64,000 bases of DNA from Maratus speciosus (GCA_963932465.1 OZ010791.1:321094283-321158282); one strand, 5' to 3'. Positions 1-12,459 are shown, counted from the stretch's first letter. Notes: generated from the sequence alone by a model not told the origin. Numbers and translations: made by a program.

Positions 1-540
1 TATATATATTGCGTTAATGGATACGGGTAACGCTTATGTTACACGTCAATGAACACAGTTTAAAGTGATTATGATAGAAACGAAATAAAAGCGTAGTAAT
101 AAGTAAATTATTAAAGGAAAGATAAACTAAAAGGTGGTGAAAATAAATCTTAAAACATAACTTATAAAAAAACTAAATAAAATCTTTAAATAATTTTATT
201 GTATTTGCTTTCAGAGTGTCATATTTTTTTTTTACATCAGTAGATCTAGCATCATCAAAATTTTTATAATTCCTGAAAGCGTGTCAAAATTTAAGTGCAT
301 TTTTGTTAAGAGACAGAATTGCTCATCGCTTTCAATCGAGAGAAAAAAAAAAGAGTCCTTTCATTTATGAAAAAAGTATCACGATTATGGAAAAACAATT
401 TGGGTATCGATTAATGTGTTGTAGTTTAGTATTAAGAGAAATCGAAATTTCAGAGGAAAATTCTCCGTTGCGGATGGAGAGTATTCTGCAGAGATGAATA
501 TAGATATTTTTTTAATTATAAGGAATTGGAATTACCCTGT
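1..540. other. AT-rich DNA without a recognised gene
   Basis: Very AT-rich sequence with short A and T runs. The one short open frame (303-497, plus) has no recognisable domain and biased Lys/Arg/Ile content typical of chance frames in AT-rich DNA. I see no repeat with clear boundaries here. Confidence 0.6.
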
Positions 541-1110
541 CTTACGCAGCCAGAATTACGAATAAATATCGGGAGAGGTGATAAACAAAAATTTTCGTAG
601 TTGAAAATTAGATGGTTTTTTGTATTGAATTAGTGGAAAAGGCTAATTTCCAGAAAACCTTCGAAACCGTTCTCCATTTATAACAGCGTTTTCAGTGCTG
701 AGTTTTTTTACCCTGTCAAAAAGAATTTTCCCGAATTAGGATCCTAACTTGGTCGTTTCTCAGGCTCGTATTATCATAGATGGCACGTTTCAGCAAAATC
801 ATTACACCCGTTTTCGATTTATAAAAATATTTTCATTAAAAACAAATGTAAATTTTTCTGTAAAAATTAATTTTACAGAATTCGGAACCGAGCTAAATTG
901 TTTTCTATTGATCGAATTAGTGTAAAAGATAAGTTTCTCGAAAATGGTTAAATAATTTTTAGATTTGTATTAAGAAGCAGTTTCAACTTTTTTTAACCTA
1001 TTGAAGCAAATTTTCTGGAAATCGGGACCTAGGCAGGTGGTTTACTTGTTCTCGAATTACTACATATGGTAAATTTCGGAAAATCGTTTTTCAACATCAT
1101 CTGAACATCC
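541..1110. repeat. Degenerate tandem array, about four units of ~143 bp
   Basis: Similar blocks start near 588, 725, 871 and 1011. Each begins with a TTTTC-like run and a GGAATTCGG-like stretch, then a T-rich block, a TCGAATTAGTGTAAAAG-like core and TTTCNGAAAA. Spacing is 137, 146 and 140 bp. The units have diverged strongly, so the array is old. No coding potential is seen. Assignment is by eye and unit borders are approximate. Confidence 0.5.
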
Positions 1111-1681
1111 AGAATTTATTGCTTGTTTAATATATGTAATTAATAACTTTATAAAATAAGCAGAAGGCTGTGACCACTTAGTGTTAATAGCAAATATATA
1201 ATACTTATTCTTTTATACTTTACACTTTAATATTCATAACATGACATATTGTGTAAAGTCTCACAAATTTACAAAGAAATTTGTGATATTATGTTCTACT
1301 ATTTCCATACATATCCGAATTTTTAGAGATAAAACTTTTTTTCTTCTGCTCGAAAACATTCGTAATGATGGCTATATTAATTATTTATTACAAAATCATG
1401 TTAAATTATTTCAATACTTTTTAAATATTCGATAATTCTAGATTTTCTATGTTTCCGATAATTTTTATGAACGAGCATATGCATTTTATTTTATATCAAA
1501 CATTAAAATTTCCTATTTCTTTTGATAGCTTTTGTAAATATTTGATTTTATTTACTTTTATAGATTTATTAAAATAGATTACTATATCTAAATAAATATA
1601 TGCTTGATTTAACAAATAAGTTATATGAAGTCTAAAATTAATGTTTTATATAAAAAAAATAAAAGTGTATAACACTTCATA
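1111..1681. other. AT-rich DNA without a recognised gene
   Basis: No supported gene or bounded repeat. A short open frame at 1241-1435 (plus) is composed mostly of Phe, Ile, Leu and Lys, and has no motif. Confidence 0.6.
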
Positions 1682-1683
1682 TA

Positions 1684-2223
1684 CAGGGTGTCCCAGAAGT
1701 AATGGGATAAACTTTAAGGGGAGGTAGGGGACATCACAAGGATTCAAATTTACATAGCAACCCAGGGTGGGAAGCACTTTCCTGGCGCGGTAGTGACGAC
1801 ACAAAACACAAGCAAGACAGGATACGAATAAGAGAAGAAAACATTTTTATTATCCTTAGTACATCAAAAAACTAAGAAGAAAGAACATTAAAAGGACAAC
1901 GATCATCATCAAAGTAGGTGTTCGAAATTACGACCCCGGGCCGTGATGCATGGAAGCGCATCTCCGGCGTATGGTAGATCTAATGTTCTCGAAAATACTG
2001 GGAGTGCCCTCAACACTTTCCAGCATTGTACCGGCATTTTTGCAGTACTAAGAATAATAAACATGCTTTTTCTCCCTGTTCGTGTCCTTTCTTTCTTGTG
2101 TTTTGTGTCGTCACTACCGCGATAAGAAAACGTTTCCAACCCTGGGTTGCTATGCAAATCTGAATCCTTGTGATGCCCCCTGCCTCCCCTTAAAGTTTGT
2201 CCCATTACTTCTGGGACACCCTG
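1684..2223. mobile_element. TA-target MITE with ~185 bp inverted termini (CAGGGTGTCC type)
   Basis: The element is 540 bp. Its ends CAGGGTGTCCCAGAAGTAAT and the reverse complement are flanked by TA on both sides (1682-1683, 2224-2225), the target preference of the Tc1/mariner superfamily. The inverted arms extend about 185 bp with scattered mismatches. The short unique middle, read on the minus strand, ends with a peptide tail closing in F-E-H-L-L, which looks like the C-terminus of a transposase. It therefore seems to be an internal-deletion derivative of an autonomous mariner-like element, now non-autonomous. Superfamily assignment rests on the TA target and the tail and is an inference. 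Confidence 0.7.
1909..2035 (-). pseudogene. C-terminal transposase remnant inside the MITE
   Basis: Minus-strand reading between the two inverted arms gives an Arg-rich stretch (I-R-S-T-I-R-R-R-C) in one frame. The next frame gives a C-I-T-A-R-G-R-N-F-E-H-L-L end followed by a stop. This fits the basic C-terminal tail of IS630/Tc1/mariner-type transposases of arthropods, split by a frameshift. No DDE catalytic residues remain. A chance match is possible because the fragment is short. Confidence 0.35.
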
Positions 2224-2225
2224 TA

Positions 2226-3882
2226 TATGTAAAATCATGCTTAAAAAATTGAAAATGCTTGAATTGTTATCGAAATTCTACTTTTAATTTCAATTATGAC
2301 ACCTTGAAAGAAAATAAGGTCTGACTATAATGTTTCAAATAAACATTAGAATCAAAATATATTATAAAAATATGATTAAAATAAGATTTTCTTGTTTTTC
2401 ATAATGTCATTTTTGACAGTATCTTTCGTGTCTTCTAAGAGTTTCATAAAAAAGCGTCATTTTATGTTCAAAATATAAAACAATATACTATGATTTCGAT
2501 AAAATTACGTCATTTCCATTGATGTTTTCTTCAACAAGAAAACATTTATTTCACAAATGAAATGACACCTCGTTCAAAAGAATGTGTGTGTAGTCTAATT
2601 TATGAGCATAAAGAATTATTATGAATTCGATAAAATGGCATAATTTTCATTCATGATTCCTCGCACTATTACTCATCTTAAAGTCTCAAAAAAAAGTTTA
2701 ACTTGAAAAATCTTTACCTTTAATTAAAAAAATAATTAAAAAAATTCAGTCGTGGGCGCTGGTCTCAGATGAAAATATTGTCTTATTCAAAAGAAAATGT
2801 AGATTCTAATTTACAATCTAGTATCATTCTAGTGAAAATATCATTAAAATATGTACAGTAGATTTCTGTGATGTTGTAACAACATGCAACAGAAGTACAG
2901 TTTTGTATAATAATAAGATAAGACAGAAGAGTACCTTTATTAAAAAATAAACTGGTACTAACTCTAATCTATTTATTTCAAATTCTGAACGTATTGAAAT
3001 AAGTTTATTATACGAATACAGTTTCCCCCTATAGCTTGTTTGTAGCTGATTCCAAAATTACAATGTCTATTGGATCATTATTATTAATACTATATATTGC
3101 TGCACATTAAACAATTGTTTTAATTTCCACATTGCTGTTTCTTCTTCAGGACGTATACTTTCTAGGTTACGTTTCGTAAATTTTACTAAAATTTTCTTAT
3201 TTTGTACTCGTCTACCTGTACCAGTTGTACTATATATATATATAGTATTTGGTTATCGACGGACTTAAATATATTTTTGAGATGGAATAAACAACATCAT
3301 TTTTAAAAAGATAACTCTACCCATGGAAATTTCTTTCTGGGAGTAAAATTAAAAATTTCTATCACTGAATTCTAACTATCACTGGGAAAATAACAACTTT
3401 TGTAAAACTCGATAACCTTAAAAAAAAAAAAAAAAAAAAAAAAAACAGTGTATTGCATTTTACATGCAAAATCTACCACTTAAGAAATTCAGAACGAGTG
3501 AGAACCCTTTTTTTATATAAATTAATCTGGTGCTTTCTGTTTATTCTTTTATGAGGAAATATTTCAATTTATTCAGAATTTAGCTATCTAAGGAAAAAAA
3601 TATTCCTATTTCTTTAAAAAATCATTCCATACAAAATCAATTCCTTACAAAATAATTTGTAAATACGTATTTAAAAAAATCACAGAGCAGAAATGAATTT
3701 TATTAAAAAATGTATATATATATATATATATATATATAAATTCTTATAGGCGAAACACCATTTTGAATACTCACTTGCTCTATATTAAAAATTTACTAAA
3801 TGATAATTGAATTTCATTGGAATTTTTTTTATTTAAACACATATTAAATATGTTTTTTTTTTGTTTTCTTTATAAGTTTCGG

Positions 3883-3942
<60 letters not shown>

Positions 3943-4050
3943 CATTAAAGTTAATATTTCCCTATTCAAACCTATAAAACGTATCAAATGAACTTATTTA
4001 AATCTATATTAAAAAACAAATGGAAACAAAAATATATACGTTAAATATAG
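2226..4050. other. AT-rich DNA with microsatellites, no gene
   Basis: It holds a poly(A) run (about 3420-3444), TA dinucleotide tracts (about 3714-3738 and 3885-3938) and two weakly similar blocks near 2482 and 2610 that share a TTCGATAAAAT core. No protein-coding segment or bounded transposon is supported. Confidence 0.6.
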
Positions 4051-6024
4051 ATCAGGTATTTTGTTCACAAGATCATATTTCAAAAAAGAAATTTATTTTA
4101 GTTTACCGAGGAACAGTCCACCATTGAATTAAGTGACAATAAACAAGAGAATAAAATATCTCCTATACTATGGGAAGGCTTTACTTTACAGTAGAAAAAA
4201 CATTTCTGGAAATGCGTGAATAAATTTTGATGTAAAGGAAAATTGAATTCCATCCTTGAAAGTCGGAAGAAGTATTCCAGACGGTGAACATTGCTTTCAA
4301 ATTCTTGAAAGAGCATGTTCAGCAAGACATTAAAAATTGTATATCGGGGTAATTTTATTTTGCTAAATATGGTATATATTTCACATATATAGCGTTACAT
4401 GGATAGTTAATATTTTTTATAATGTCGATTATCTTCTACAAGCGAAGTTTAAATTGAGAAATTTTTAGTATTTAATATTACTTGTTTTTAATATTATTTA
4501 TAACTGTAAATGCAGATTAGCCGTTTACAAACTTATGTATGCAGATGAAAAGCATTTTATAAAATAGATTAGTCCACTGGGTAATTGAGTTTCTGTTGTC
4601 TTGTTTTTGAAATTTTGAATGAAAACTTTGAAAAGAAAAATAATCTTATTTTCTTATTCTAACTCATTTATAAGTATTATATGCCGGTATCTAAGCGGTT
4701 AAAGTCCCAGTAATTGAAAACCATTGTTTTAAAAACAAAATCATATTTTCAAGTCTACTCTACATTAACAATGCATTTGATACAATTAAATTTCATTTAA
4801 GGTTTTTTTTTCAATGGCAATTAAAATTAACGCCTTTTCCAGCGCCATAGTGTTTTCTGGCTCCTTAATCTAATAAATAAATAAATAAAATAAAATTAAT
4901 ATATTCTAAAACTGTCGCTGCAGCCGGTATTGGATGTGTAGATTCCCTTTTCACTTTCTCGATATATTTTGCTCAAACTATTGGATATTAAAACAAAACT
5001 ACTGTTGGTTTGACAGAGAAATGTGCAATAAATATGTTGAAACAGATAGTTTATAAATCGTAGAAATATTTTAAACTTTATTTAATCTTGAAATAGTTCA
5101 CAGTGGTTCCGTTACATAAAATTTATAGGATCAAAAATAACGTTTAGAAACTTAAACATCTCTTTCAGGCATATACTTGAATAAACTGTTGTGCAGTGTG
5201 CAGTATACAATCATTTTTTTCTCAGGATCAGGTATTTTGTTCATAGATCATATTTCAAAAAATACATTTATTTTAGTTTATCGAGGAACAGTCCACCATT
5301 GAATTGAGTGGCAATAAACAATAGAATAAAATATCTCCTATGCTATGTGAAGGATTTACTTTACAGTAGAAAAAACATTTCTGGAAATGCGTGAATAAAT
5401 TGTGATGTAAAGGAAAATTGAATTCCATCCTTGAAAGTCGGAAGAAGTATTCCAGACGGTGAACATTGCTTTCTATTTCTCGAAAGAGCATGTTCAGCAA
5501 GACATAAAAAAATGTATATCGGGTGAATTTTATTTCGCTAAATATGGTATATATTTCACATATATAGCGTTACTTGCATATTTAATATTTTTTACAATGC
5601 CCATTATCGTCTACACGCGAAGTTTAAATTCAGAACTTTTTAATATTTAATGTTCCTTTCCGTTTACGAACTTATGTATGCAGATGAAGAGCTTTTTGTA
5701 AAATAGCTTAATCTAGTGGGTAATTGAGTTTCTGTTGTTTTGTTTTTCTAATTGTGAATGAAGCATTTAAAAAGAAAAATAATCTTATTTTCTTATTCTC
5801 ATTCATAAGTATTGGAAGCCTGTATCTAAGCAGTTAAACTTCTAGTAATTGAAAACCGTTGTTTTAAAAACAAATCATATTTTCAAGTCTACTCTATATT
5901 AACAATGCATTTCATGCAATTAAATTTCATTTAGAGGTAATATTCAAAGTCAATTAAAATTAGCCCTTTTTCTAGCACCATAGTGTTTTTTGGCTCCTTA
6001 ATTTAATATATATATATATATATA

Positions 6025-7251
6025 CAGGGTGCAAAGGGAAGTCTCTTTAACCTGAAAATGCTTTCGAACGGAGATAGCTACAGCTATGCAAGTGAAGTAA
6101 CGATATAGCAAAGCGACTACGCCCTATTTAATGCAAAGTACAGCAGCGCCCCTAGGGCAAGATTTGGAAGATAGCCATTGTAAATCGAAAACGAAAAGAG
6201 ATAGAGCAAAATTTCCAATTAGAAAGCTGTAGAACATCAATTAATTAGTACGAAACGCCATTTGGTTTATATGGATAAGATAAATCTTCGCATGTATACC
6301 CAAAAATGTCCGAAGTCAATGCACTCCATTTTGCGTAAACGTTTGAATGGAATAACCAGAAGTATGAAGAAATACGCACAATTACGGTATGGCACAGTAA
6401 TGGTATAAATACGTACTTATCTCAATACATTTTGATAACATCACACAAAAAACAAAAGAGACAAAATGTCTCACAGTGATAAAAAGTTAATATTCAGTAT
6501 GTTCGAAAAGTTCGCCATTGCTCCCAATACACGTCTGTATTCGTGAGAGCAATTCTACACATTTCTCTGGAACATCTATTGCAAGCCTCTTCAATACTAC
6601 GACATAGATTTAGCCCTTTTAAGGCTGGTGGCTAGACGGTCTGGCCACCTAATTTTAATTCTAAAACTGACAAACTGCACCAAGAATATTAAAAGAAATT
6701 TTTGCTTTTCTAATGAAACTGCAAAGTAGCGGGGTTTTATTTTCTAAGAAATTCGTTTGAATATTCTGGTGTCAGTCAATTACTTCATCAGTTTACGAAC
6801 AGAATTCTTTTGTCCTTGAATGTGTTAATCTAAAATTTTAAATGCATTGGAAATTAAATGTTTACAGACATTACAGCACAGTACGACGTCACAATCTGCA
6901 ACTGTGCACTGCCACATTTCCGGAATGTGAATACGCAAAGTAGAAGCGTCGCTCATCGATTTCAGACATTTTTGGGTATACAGGCGACGATTTATCTAAT
7001 CCTTGTGAACCAAATATCGTTTCGTACTAATTGATTGATGCTCTAAAACTTTCTAATTGGAAATTGTGCGCTATCTCTTTTCGTTTTCGATTTGCAATGG
7101 CTATCTTCCAATTTTCACCTCTAGGAGCACTGCTGTCGATTGCATTAGGTCGGGCGTAGTCACTTTACTATACTGTTACGTCACTTGCATAGCTGTAGCT
7201 CTCTCCGTTCGCAAGTATTTTCAGGTTAAAGGGACTTTCCTTTGCACCCTG
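6025..7251. mobile_element. Mariner-type element with ~290 bp inverted termini (CAGGGTGCAAAG type)
   Basis: The element is 1,227 bp. The ends CAGGGTGCAAAGG and the reverse complement lie in TA-rich flanks; the target duplication cannot be read exactly because the flanks are (TA)n. The arms run inward for roughly 290 bp, to near 6310 and 6970. Comparison with the first copy of the surrounding tandem duplication (about 4870-4910), which lacks it, shows a clean insertion. The middle retains a short minus-strand transposase-like tail (see 6487-6609). It is non-autonomous in its present form. Confidence 0.75.
6487..6609 (-). pseudogene. C-terminal transposase fragment in the 6025-7251 element
   Basis: A 40-codon open frame on the minus strand contains L-K-R-L-A-I-D-V-P, then a Cys/Arg-containing stretch (R-I-Q-T-C-I-G-S-N-G) and ends F-E-H-T-E-Y before a stop. 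The C-x-x-x-N-G-x-x-F-E-H arrangement resembles the extreme C-terminus of mariner-like transposases. It also parallels the F-E-H-L-L tail in the MITE at 1684-2223. No catalytic domain remains, and upstream sequence is not open. Confidence 0.4.
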
Positions 7252-7578
7252 TATATATATTTCAAAAACTGCCGCTGCAGCCGGTATTGGATCTGTAGTT
7301 TCCCTTTTCACTTTCTCGGCATATTTTGCTCAAACTATTGCATATTAAAACAAAACAACTGGTGGTTTGAAAGAGAAATGTGCAATAAATATGCTGAAAC
7401 AGATAGTTTATAAAACGTAGAATTATTTTAAACTTTATTTAACCTTGAAATAGTTCACAGTAGCTCCGTTACATAAAATTTATAGGATCGAAAATAATGC
7501 ATCACAACTTAAACATCTTTTCCAGGCATATACTTGAATAAATTGTTGTGTGGTGTGCAGTATACAATCATTTCTTTT

Positions 7579-9175
7579 TTCCATTTTTTTTTTCAAATTT
7601 TATCGTCTGAATACAGAATTAATTCACTTTTTAAAATAGCCTTTTTATATTTACTGTTGCTATATTTTGAAAAGTCCGAATAATACTATTTCCAAACAAT
7701 ACATTTTAAATTGTAATACTATGTATTTACACCTGAATATGTAAAAGAAAAAACTTAATCATTAAATTAGTACATACTAAAAGCATTTGATGGTGCAAAT
7801 TACTTCATATTTAAAACAATGTGTATTTTCCTGCGTCCTATTTTTCTATTGCCTTATTTTTTAATATAGTTTTAATATATTTTTAAAAGAAAAAATTATT
7901 GTTAAAAATTAATTGATTTTTATAATTGAAAGTCGCACCATAGTCAACATATCACGCGCATTTGTGTTTGTAAATCATAAAAGTTAAAGCTTTTGCTGAT
8001 GAAATTGTCGTAATATTTAAAAAGAAACTCTTAGAAACTGAAATATATTATTACGGTTATACAAATGGCGTAATTCTGAAACATTTCTCTCCATAGTTCC
8101 TTTTATCCAAAATTTGAAGGTAGCGGAAAAGCAGGTAATTTTATTTTATTAAATTAAAAGTGATTTTAATGCAACTCGCTGAGTCATTTTTTAAAAGAAT
8201 ACATGTCTTTAAATGGCTTTTCACTTTCTACATTTACAGACATTTTATAAAAAAAAATCCTATTTTAAACAGAGCAAATTAGCGAGTTTTTAGACACATA
8301 AAACTGACTATGATGTGTTTTCAGCTTACGTCTTTGATCTTTACTGCAATCAAGTGGGAAGGATTTTTTTTTTTTTTTTTTTTTTTTTAGAGAGACCGCG
8401 GAGCATGGGCGGTTGGCGAGCTTAGCTCACAAAGTCGGCCCTGGAAAAGTTCCCTAGTTATTGAAAATAAATTTTGCTTTATAATTGTCAACATCGATAT
8501 CAAATAAACTTTTTTTTATTTTTTTTAAATATTTTATTTTAACAAGATGTAATCCATTGACATATAAATAAATTCTGGAAAATGTAAATATTGTACAGAT
8601 ATTTTGAGCAGAACAAGTAATATAAAAAGTTTGTGTTTAAAGTCAATTCCTACTTAGGTCATCAAAGAAAAATTTAATATAATCCCTTAAGCTAATATTA
8701 GTTTTTGTTGCATTAAAATATCTCAATTTGTTGATTTTCTATAAGCAAGTAGGTTTACAATGGAAGTCTATGGGAATTTGGCGAAATATTAGAGATATAG
8801 CCAAGTTGGCAACAAACATGGCGGTATTTGGCGACAGAACAGGGTCCCCCCTATGGTAATCCCCCTTATAGGTATGAAGATGCATTAAATGCTTCAATAA
8901 CTAATGGCCGCCATTTTGTCTCCCATGTAAAACTAAAATTAATTAATAAAAAATTTAATTAATGAATTAATATTTAAAAAAACTGTATTAACATCAATTG
9001 TCATCCAGTACAAGTTTAAAAAAATTATTTCAACTTGATAGGATGAATAATAAGTATTTTATTAACGATTGAAAACTTGAACAAGATATATAAATAAATA
9101 AATAAATGTGGGGAGAGTGTGAACTAATAGTAGGAATTGAAAAACACATTTCAGAGAACACATTTATGGTTAGGC
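7579..9175. other. AT-rich DNA without a gene
   Basis: Nothing protein-like. At 8755-8930 there is a more GC-balanced stretch containing ATGGCGGTATTTGGCGAC and GGTCCCCCCTATGG that looks like dispersed-repeat material, but I cannot bound it. The poly(T) segment near 8370 is listed separately. Confidence 0.55.
8366..8460 (-). repeat. Poly(A)-ended retroposon-like or hAT-like fragment
   Basis: A run of about 24 T is followed by a GC-rich stretch (ACCGCGGAGCATGGGCGG, then GTCGGCCCTGG). On the minus strand this reads as a GC-rich sequence with AGGGCCGACTT ending in poly(A). It could be the tail of a SINE or processed transcript, or a hAT MITE end. The type cannot be settled from the sequence alone. 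Confidence 0.35.
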
Positions 9176-9430
9176 CATAGAACACCTGCCCAAGATTGAA
9201 ATGAGTGACAATAAACAAGGGAATAAAGTACTCTCAACGCTATTTGAAAAACGACCTTTACACTAAAAAAGACATTTCTGAAAATGCGTGAAAAAATAGT
9301 GAAGGAAAATAAAAATAAATTCAACTCTTGAAAGTCGAAAGAAATACTCCAGACGCTGAATATTGGTTTCTACTTCTGAAAAGAGCGTGTTCAGCAAGAG
9401 ATAAAAATTGTAAATCGTGACATTTTACAT
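9176..9430. repeat. Third, partial copy of the 4.1/5.3 kb repeat
   Basis: Matches the segment found at 4098-4345 and 5273-5520: shared words include GAAATGCGTGAA, TTGAAAGTCG and GTGTTCAGCAAGA. It is shorter and more diverged than the tandem pair, so the segment is a dispersed repeat rather than only a local duplication. Confidence 0.6.
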
Positions 9431-11026
9431 GTGAAAATATGGCACATAATTTTAAGTTACTTAATACATGTGTCTATTTCTCGAAAAGTCATTGTGTTTT
9501 TTTTTCATATAAATTGATATTTGTCGTGTTTTTTTTTTAAACCTAAATCGCTGTTTGACATTTATTTTTTTAGTTTTCATTTGTTTAAATAGCTACTGTA
9601 GTAAAACGCTGATGTTATTCATTAGTATATTAAGATATTTATTAATAGATTTAAATCACTTTTCTTAATAAGATAGCATGCAGACATGTAAAATTTTTGT
9701 GATTTACGTAATGAAAAAGCGTAGTAAAAGAGAAAAAGAAGAAATCATTTGCAAAATAATACATTAAATTTAAAAAATCAGAAAACCCGACTGCGTAAAA
9801 AGCGAACTAATTAATTATTTCTCATCAATATGAAACTATTTTTTATATTAGTTATCTTTTTTTTTATTTACTTGTATTGATGACTTTTAAGTTGTGTTTA
9901 ATTATTAGTTCCTATTTACAAACACTCTTTTGATGAGGCCTATAGATGTATATTATGAAGGTTAGAGTTACAGTAAAAGTAGCGATAAAAAGTAAACAAC
10001 TTTTAGGTTGTGTAATATTTAAACGGAGCTTCTGACTACAAAATGGTCAATGGAACATCGTCTTCATTTTGAAAGACCTATCCAATGATATGTCACTCAA
10101 TATGGTGCGTACATTTTTTTTTTCGTCTCTACCGCCATTTTTTATTTTACGGCCGCCATTTTGAATTTATAAAAACAAAACCTATCCTATAACCGTTGGA
10201 AATTAAGACGAATCGATAGACATCTCATCCATAAAAATCCATCCAGCCGTTAGCTAAATGTGTCCATTCCTGCTCATTGTACTAAGCACTTTTTATCCGC
10301 CTTTTGTTATTTGACGTACAAATCTTCTTCATATATTTTTTTAAGATATTGTATTTTCTTTTGAGAGAACCAAAACGTCATATATTTTTTTCTCGTAAAG
10401 GACTACAAGAAATAGTGAATATAAATGCAAATAAATTAAAGCACGATTTTCTATACTTATGACCGTAAATTTAACCATATTGGGAAAAGGAACCATCCTG
10501 TTAGGCCATAAATCGGTTTTCGACCATATGATGAATGGCCAGTTATCATTACTCATCGCAAATTCAACAAAAATATCTTATTCCGAGTAGGATATATTTA
10601 CATAAGGAGCAGATCAAATTACGACTTGTAATAAATTTTCTGCATGAAACTCCTGCGAAATACTAGAATGCGATAATTGTCAACGAAAAAAATGCAACAA
10701 ATAATTGATTTTGATGAGATTGCATTTATCCCGAAAGAGACGCAATAATAACGGATAAGATTTACTTGATCCGTTTTAATTGTTCTCATGACAAGCCGAA
10801 TATATTCCGATGAGCTAATACTACCAGGTAATTTGTTCTTCTTGTATTTGTAGAGAGAATTTTTGTAGATTTGTCGTAAATTTTGTAAAGTAGTCGTTGA
10901 TGTTTTAAAATTTAGATTTATTGTTAAAAAAATTAGCGCATCAGATGATTTAAACATACTGAAGTATAGTAAATTTAGTTTAATAAAACTCAACATTCTA
11001 GTACATTCAAAATTAGGGTATATATA
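9431..11026. other. AT-rich DNA with one repeat-like stretch, no gene
   Basis: Between about 10080 and 10290 the sequence includes ACGGCCGCCATTTTGAATTT and ATCCATCCAGCCGTTAGC, the style of dispersed repeats common in arthropod intergenic DNA (from memory, unverified). The 136-residue minus-strand frame at 10619-11029 has no recognisable motif and stops at the edge of the next transposon. Confidence 0.5.
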
Positions 11027-12428
11027 CACTATATGGCCAAAGGTGACCGGTCACTTGCGATTTTTGACGTTTTGTTAAATATCTAGAAAAATACATGACA
11101 AATTAACCTGAAATAATTGCAGGTGTGTAAACAGTATTGTATAGGTCATATATTTCCGCGAAGATTTTTTCCCGAAACCCCATAGGGGACCTTCAAAAAA
11201 TTGAAAAAAACAAATATCTTTTGGATAACCCTGTAAAAACTAATGGAGTAAAACCGTTTAAACTCGAGATTATTAATAAGTGGCTTATTGTAATATACTG
11301 TGTTCATTTTTATGAGGATAGCATGTATGCTCGTAGATTAATTAAGGTTTTTATAAAAACAGACCCAAATTTCGCCAAGTTTTTTGCTTTTAATTTACAG
11401 AGTTCGTAATATAAAAAAAAGTTCTTTTCAGAAAATATGACAAACAAAATTGTACACAATACCGCGCAATCAGAATGAAATAATAATAAAACTTGGATGA
11501 AAAATGAGAAAGTTTACTAAAAAATGTTTCATTGCGCATGCGCGAATGCAATTAAAATATAATGAGCATAGTGTGCTAGCTAAATGTATAAAGCAACTTT
11601 TGTAAAAGTCTCAAAAACATATTTTGAAAAGTCTGATAATAATCGTTTATAGAATAAGCTCAAAAGCCGTTGTTCCCAATAAGGGGTTTTATCCATATAT
11701 CCATTGATTAGTGCCAATTTAGCCTACACAATATTGCACGTAATACTGTATTTGGATACAATCCCTCAGCTTTTTCTTCATTTTGAGAACAACGGATTTT
11801 GAGCTTATTCTATAAACGATTATTATCAGACTTTTCAAACTATGTTTTTGAGACTTTTACAAAAGTTGCTCCATCCATTCAGCTAACACATTATGCACAT
11901 TATATTTTGATTGCATCCGCGCACGCGCAATGAAACATTTTTTAGTAAAACTGCTCATTTTTCATCCAATTTTTATTATTTTTTAATTCTGATTGTGGGG
12001 TATTGTGTACAATGTTGTTCATTATATTCTCCGAAAAGAACTTTTTTTTATATTAAGAACTCTGCAAATTATAAGCAAAAAACTTCGCAAAATTTGGGAG
12101 TTTTTATAAAAACCTCAATTTCTCTACGAGTATACATGCTATCCTCATAAAAATGAACACAGTATATTACAATAAGCCACTTATTAATAATCTCGAGTTT
12201 AAACGCTTTTGCTCCATTAGTTTTTACAGGGTTATCCAAAAGATATTCGTTCTTTTTCAATTTTTTGACGGTCCCCTATGGAGTTTCGGGAAAAAATCTT
12301 CGCGGAAATATATGACCTATACTATATTGTTTACACACCTGTAATTTCAGGTTAATTCCTCATGTATTTTTCTAGATATTTAACAAAACGTTAAAAATCG
12401 CAAGTGACCGGTCACCTTTGGCCATATA

Positions 12429-12431
<3 letters not shown>
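11027..12431. mobile_element. Foldback TA-target transposon with ~650 bp inverted arms
   Basis: The element is 1,405 bp, bounded by CACTATATGGCCAAAGGTGA and its reverse complement, with TA at both outer edges (11025-11026, 12432-12433). CACTATATGGCCAAA-type ends are typical of Tc1-like elements. The left arm (11027 to ~11678) pairs with the right arm (~11784-12431) over almost its full length, leaving ~105 bp of unique middle. Mirror-image open frames at 11137-11409 (plus) and 12069-12260 (minus) encode the same peptide because they lie in the arms. They are not convincing genes. No transposase is present, so the element is non-autonomous. Confidence 0.8.

Positions 12432-12459
<28 letters not shown>

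Larger units (their letters stand above)
4051..7578. repeat. Tandem duplication of a ~1.18 kb segment (4051-5226 and 5227-7578)
   Basis: Both copies start with ATCAGGTATTTTGTTCA and run in parallel to a shared end (GCAGTATACAATCATTT). Copy 1 is 1,176 bp. Copy 2 is longer because a 1,227 bp mariner-type element (6025-7251) sits inside it; without that the lengths agree. A 75-residue minus-strand open frame occurs at the same place in both copies (4098-4325 and 5273-5500). The frame has no recognised domain, so I do not call it a gene. Many substitutions and small indels separate the copies, so the duplication is not recent. Confidence 0.8.

Noticed and set aside
4098..4325. 75-residue minus-strand frame repeated at 5273-5500
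   Set aside because: Shared only because the DNA is a tandem duplicate; no domain and no evidence of selection could be judged by eye.
10619..11029. 136-residue minus frame
   Set aside because: No motif, Ile/Asn/Lys/Tyr-rich as expected for AT-rich DNA, and its end runs into a transposon terminus.
11137..11409. 90-residue plus frame and its mirror at 12069-12260 minus
   Set aside because: Both lie in the inverted arms of a foldback transposon, so the peptide similarity reflects the palindrome, not a gene family.
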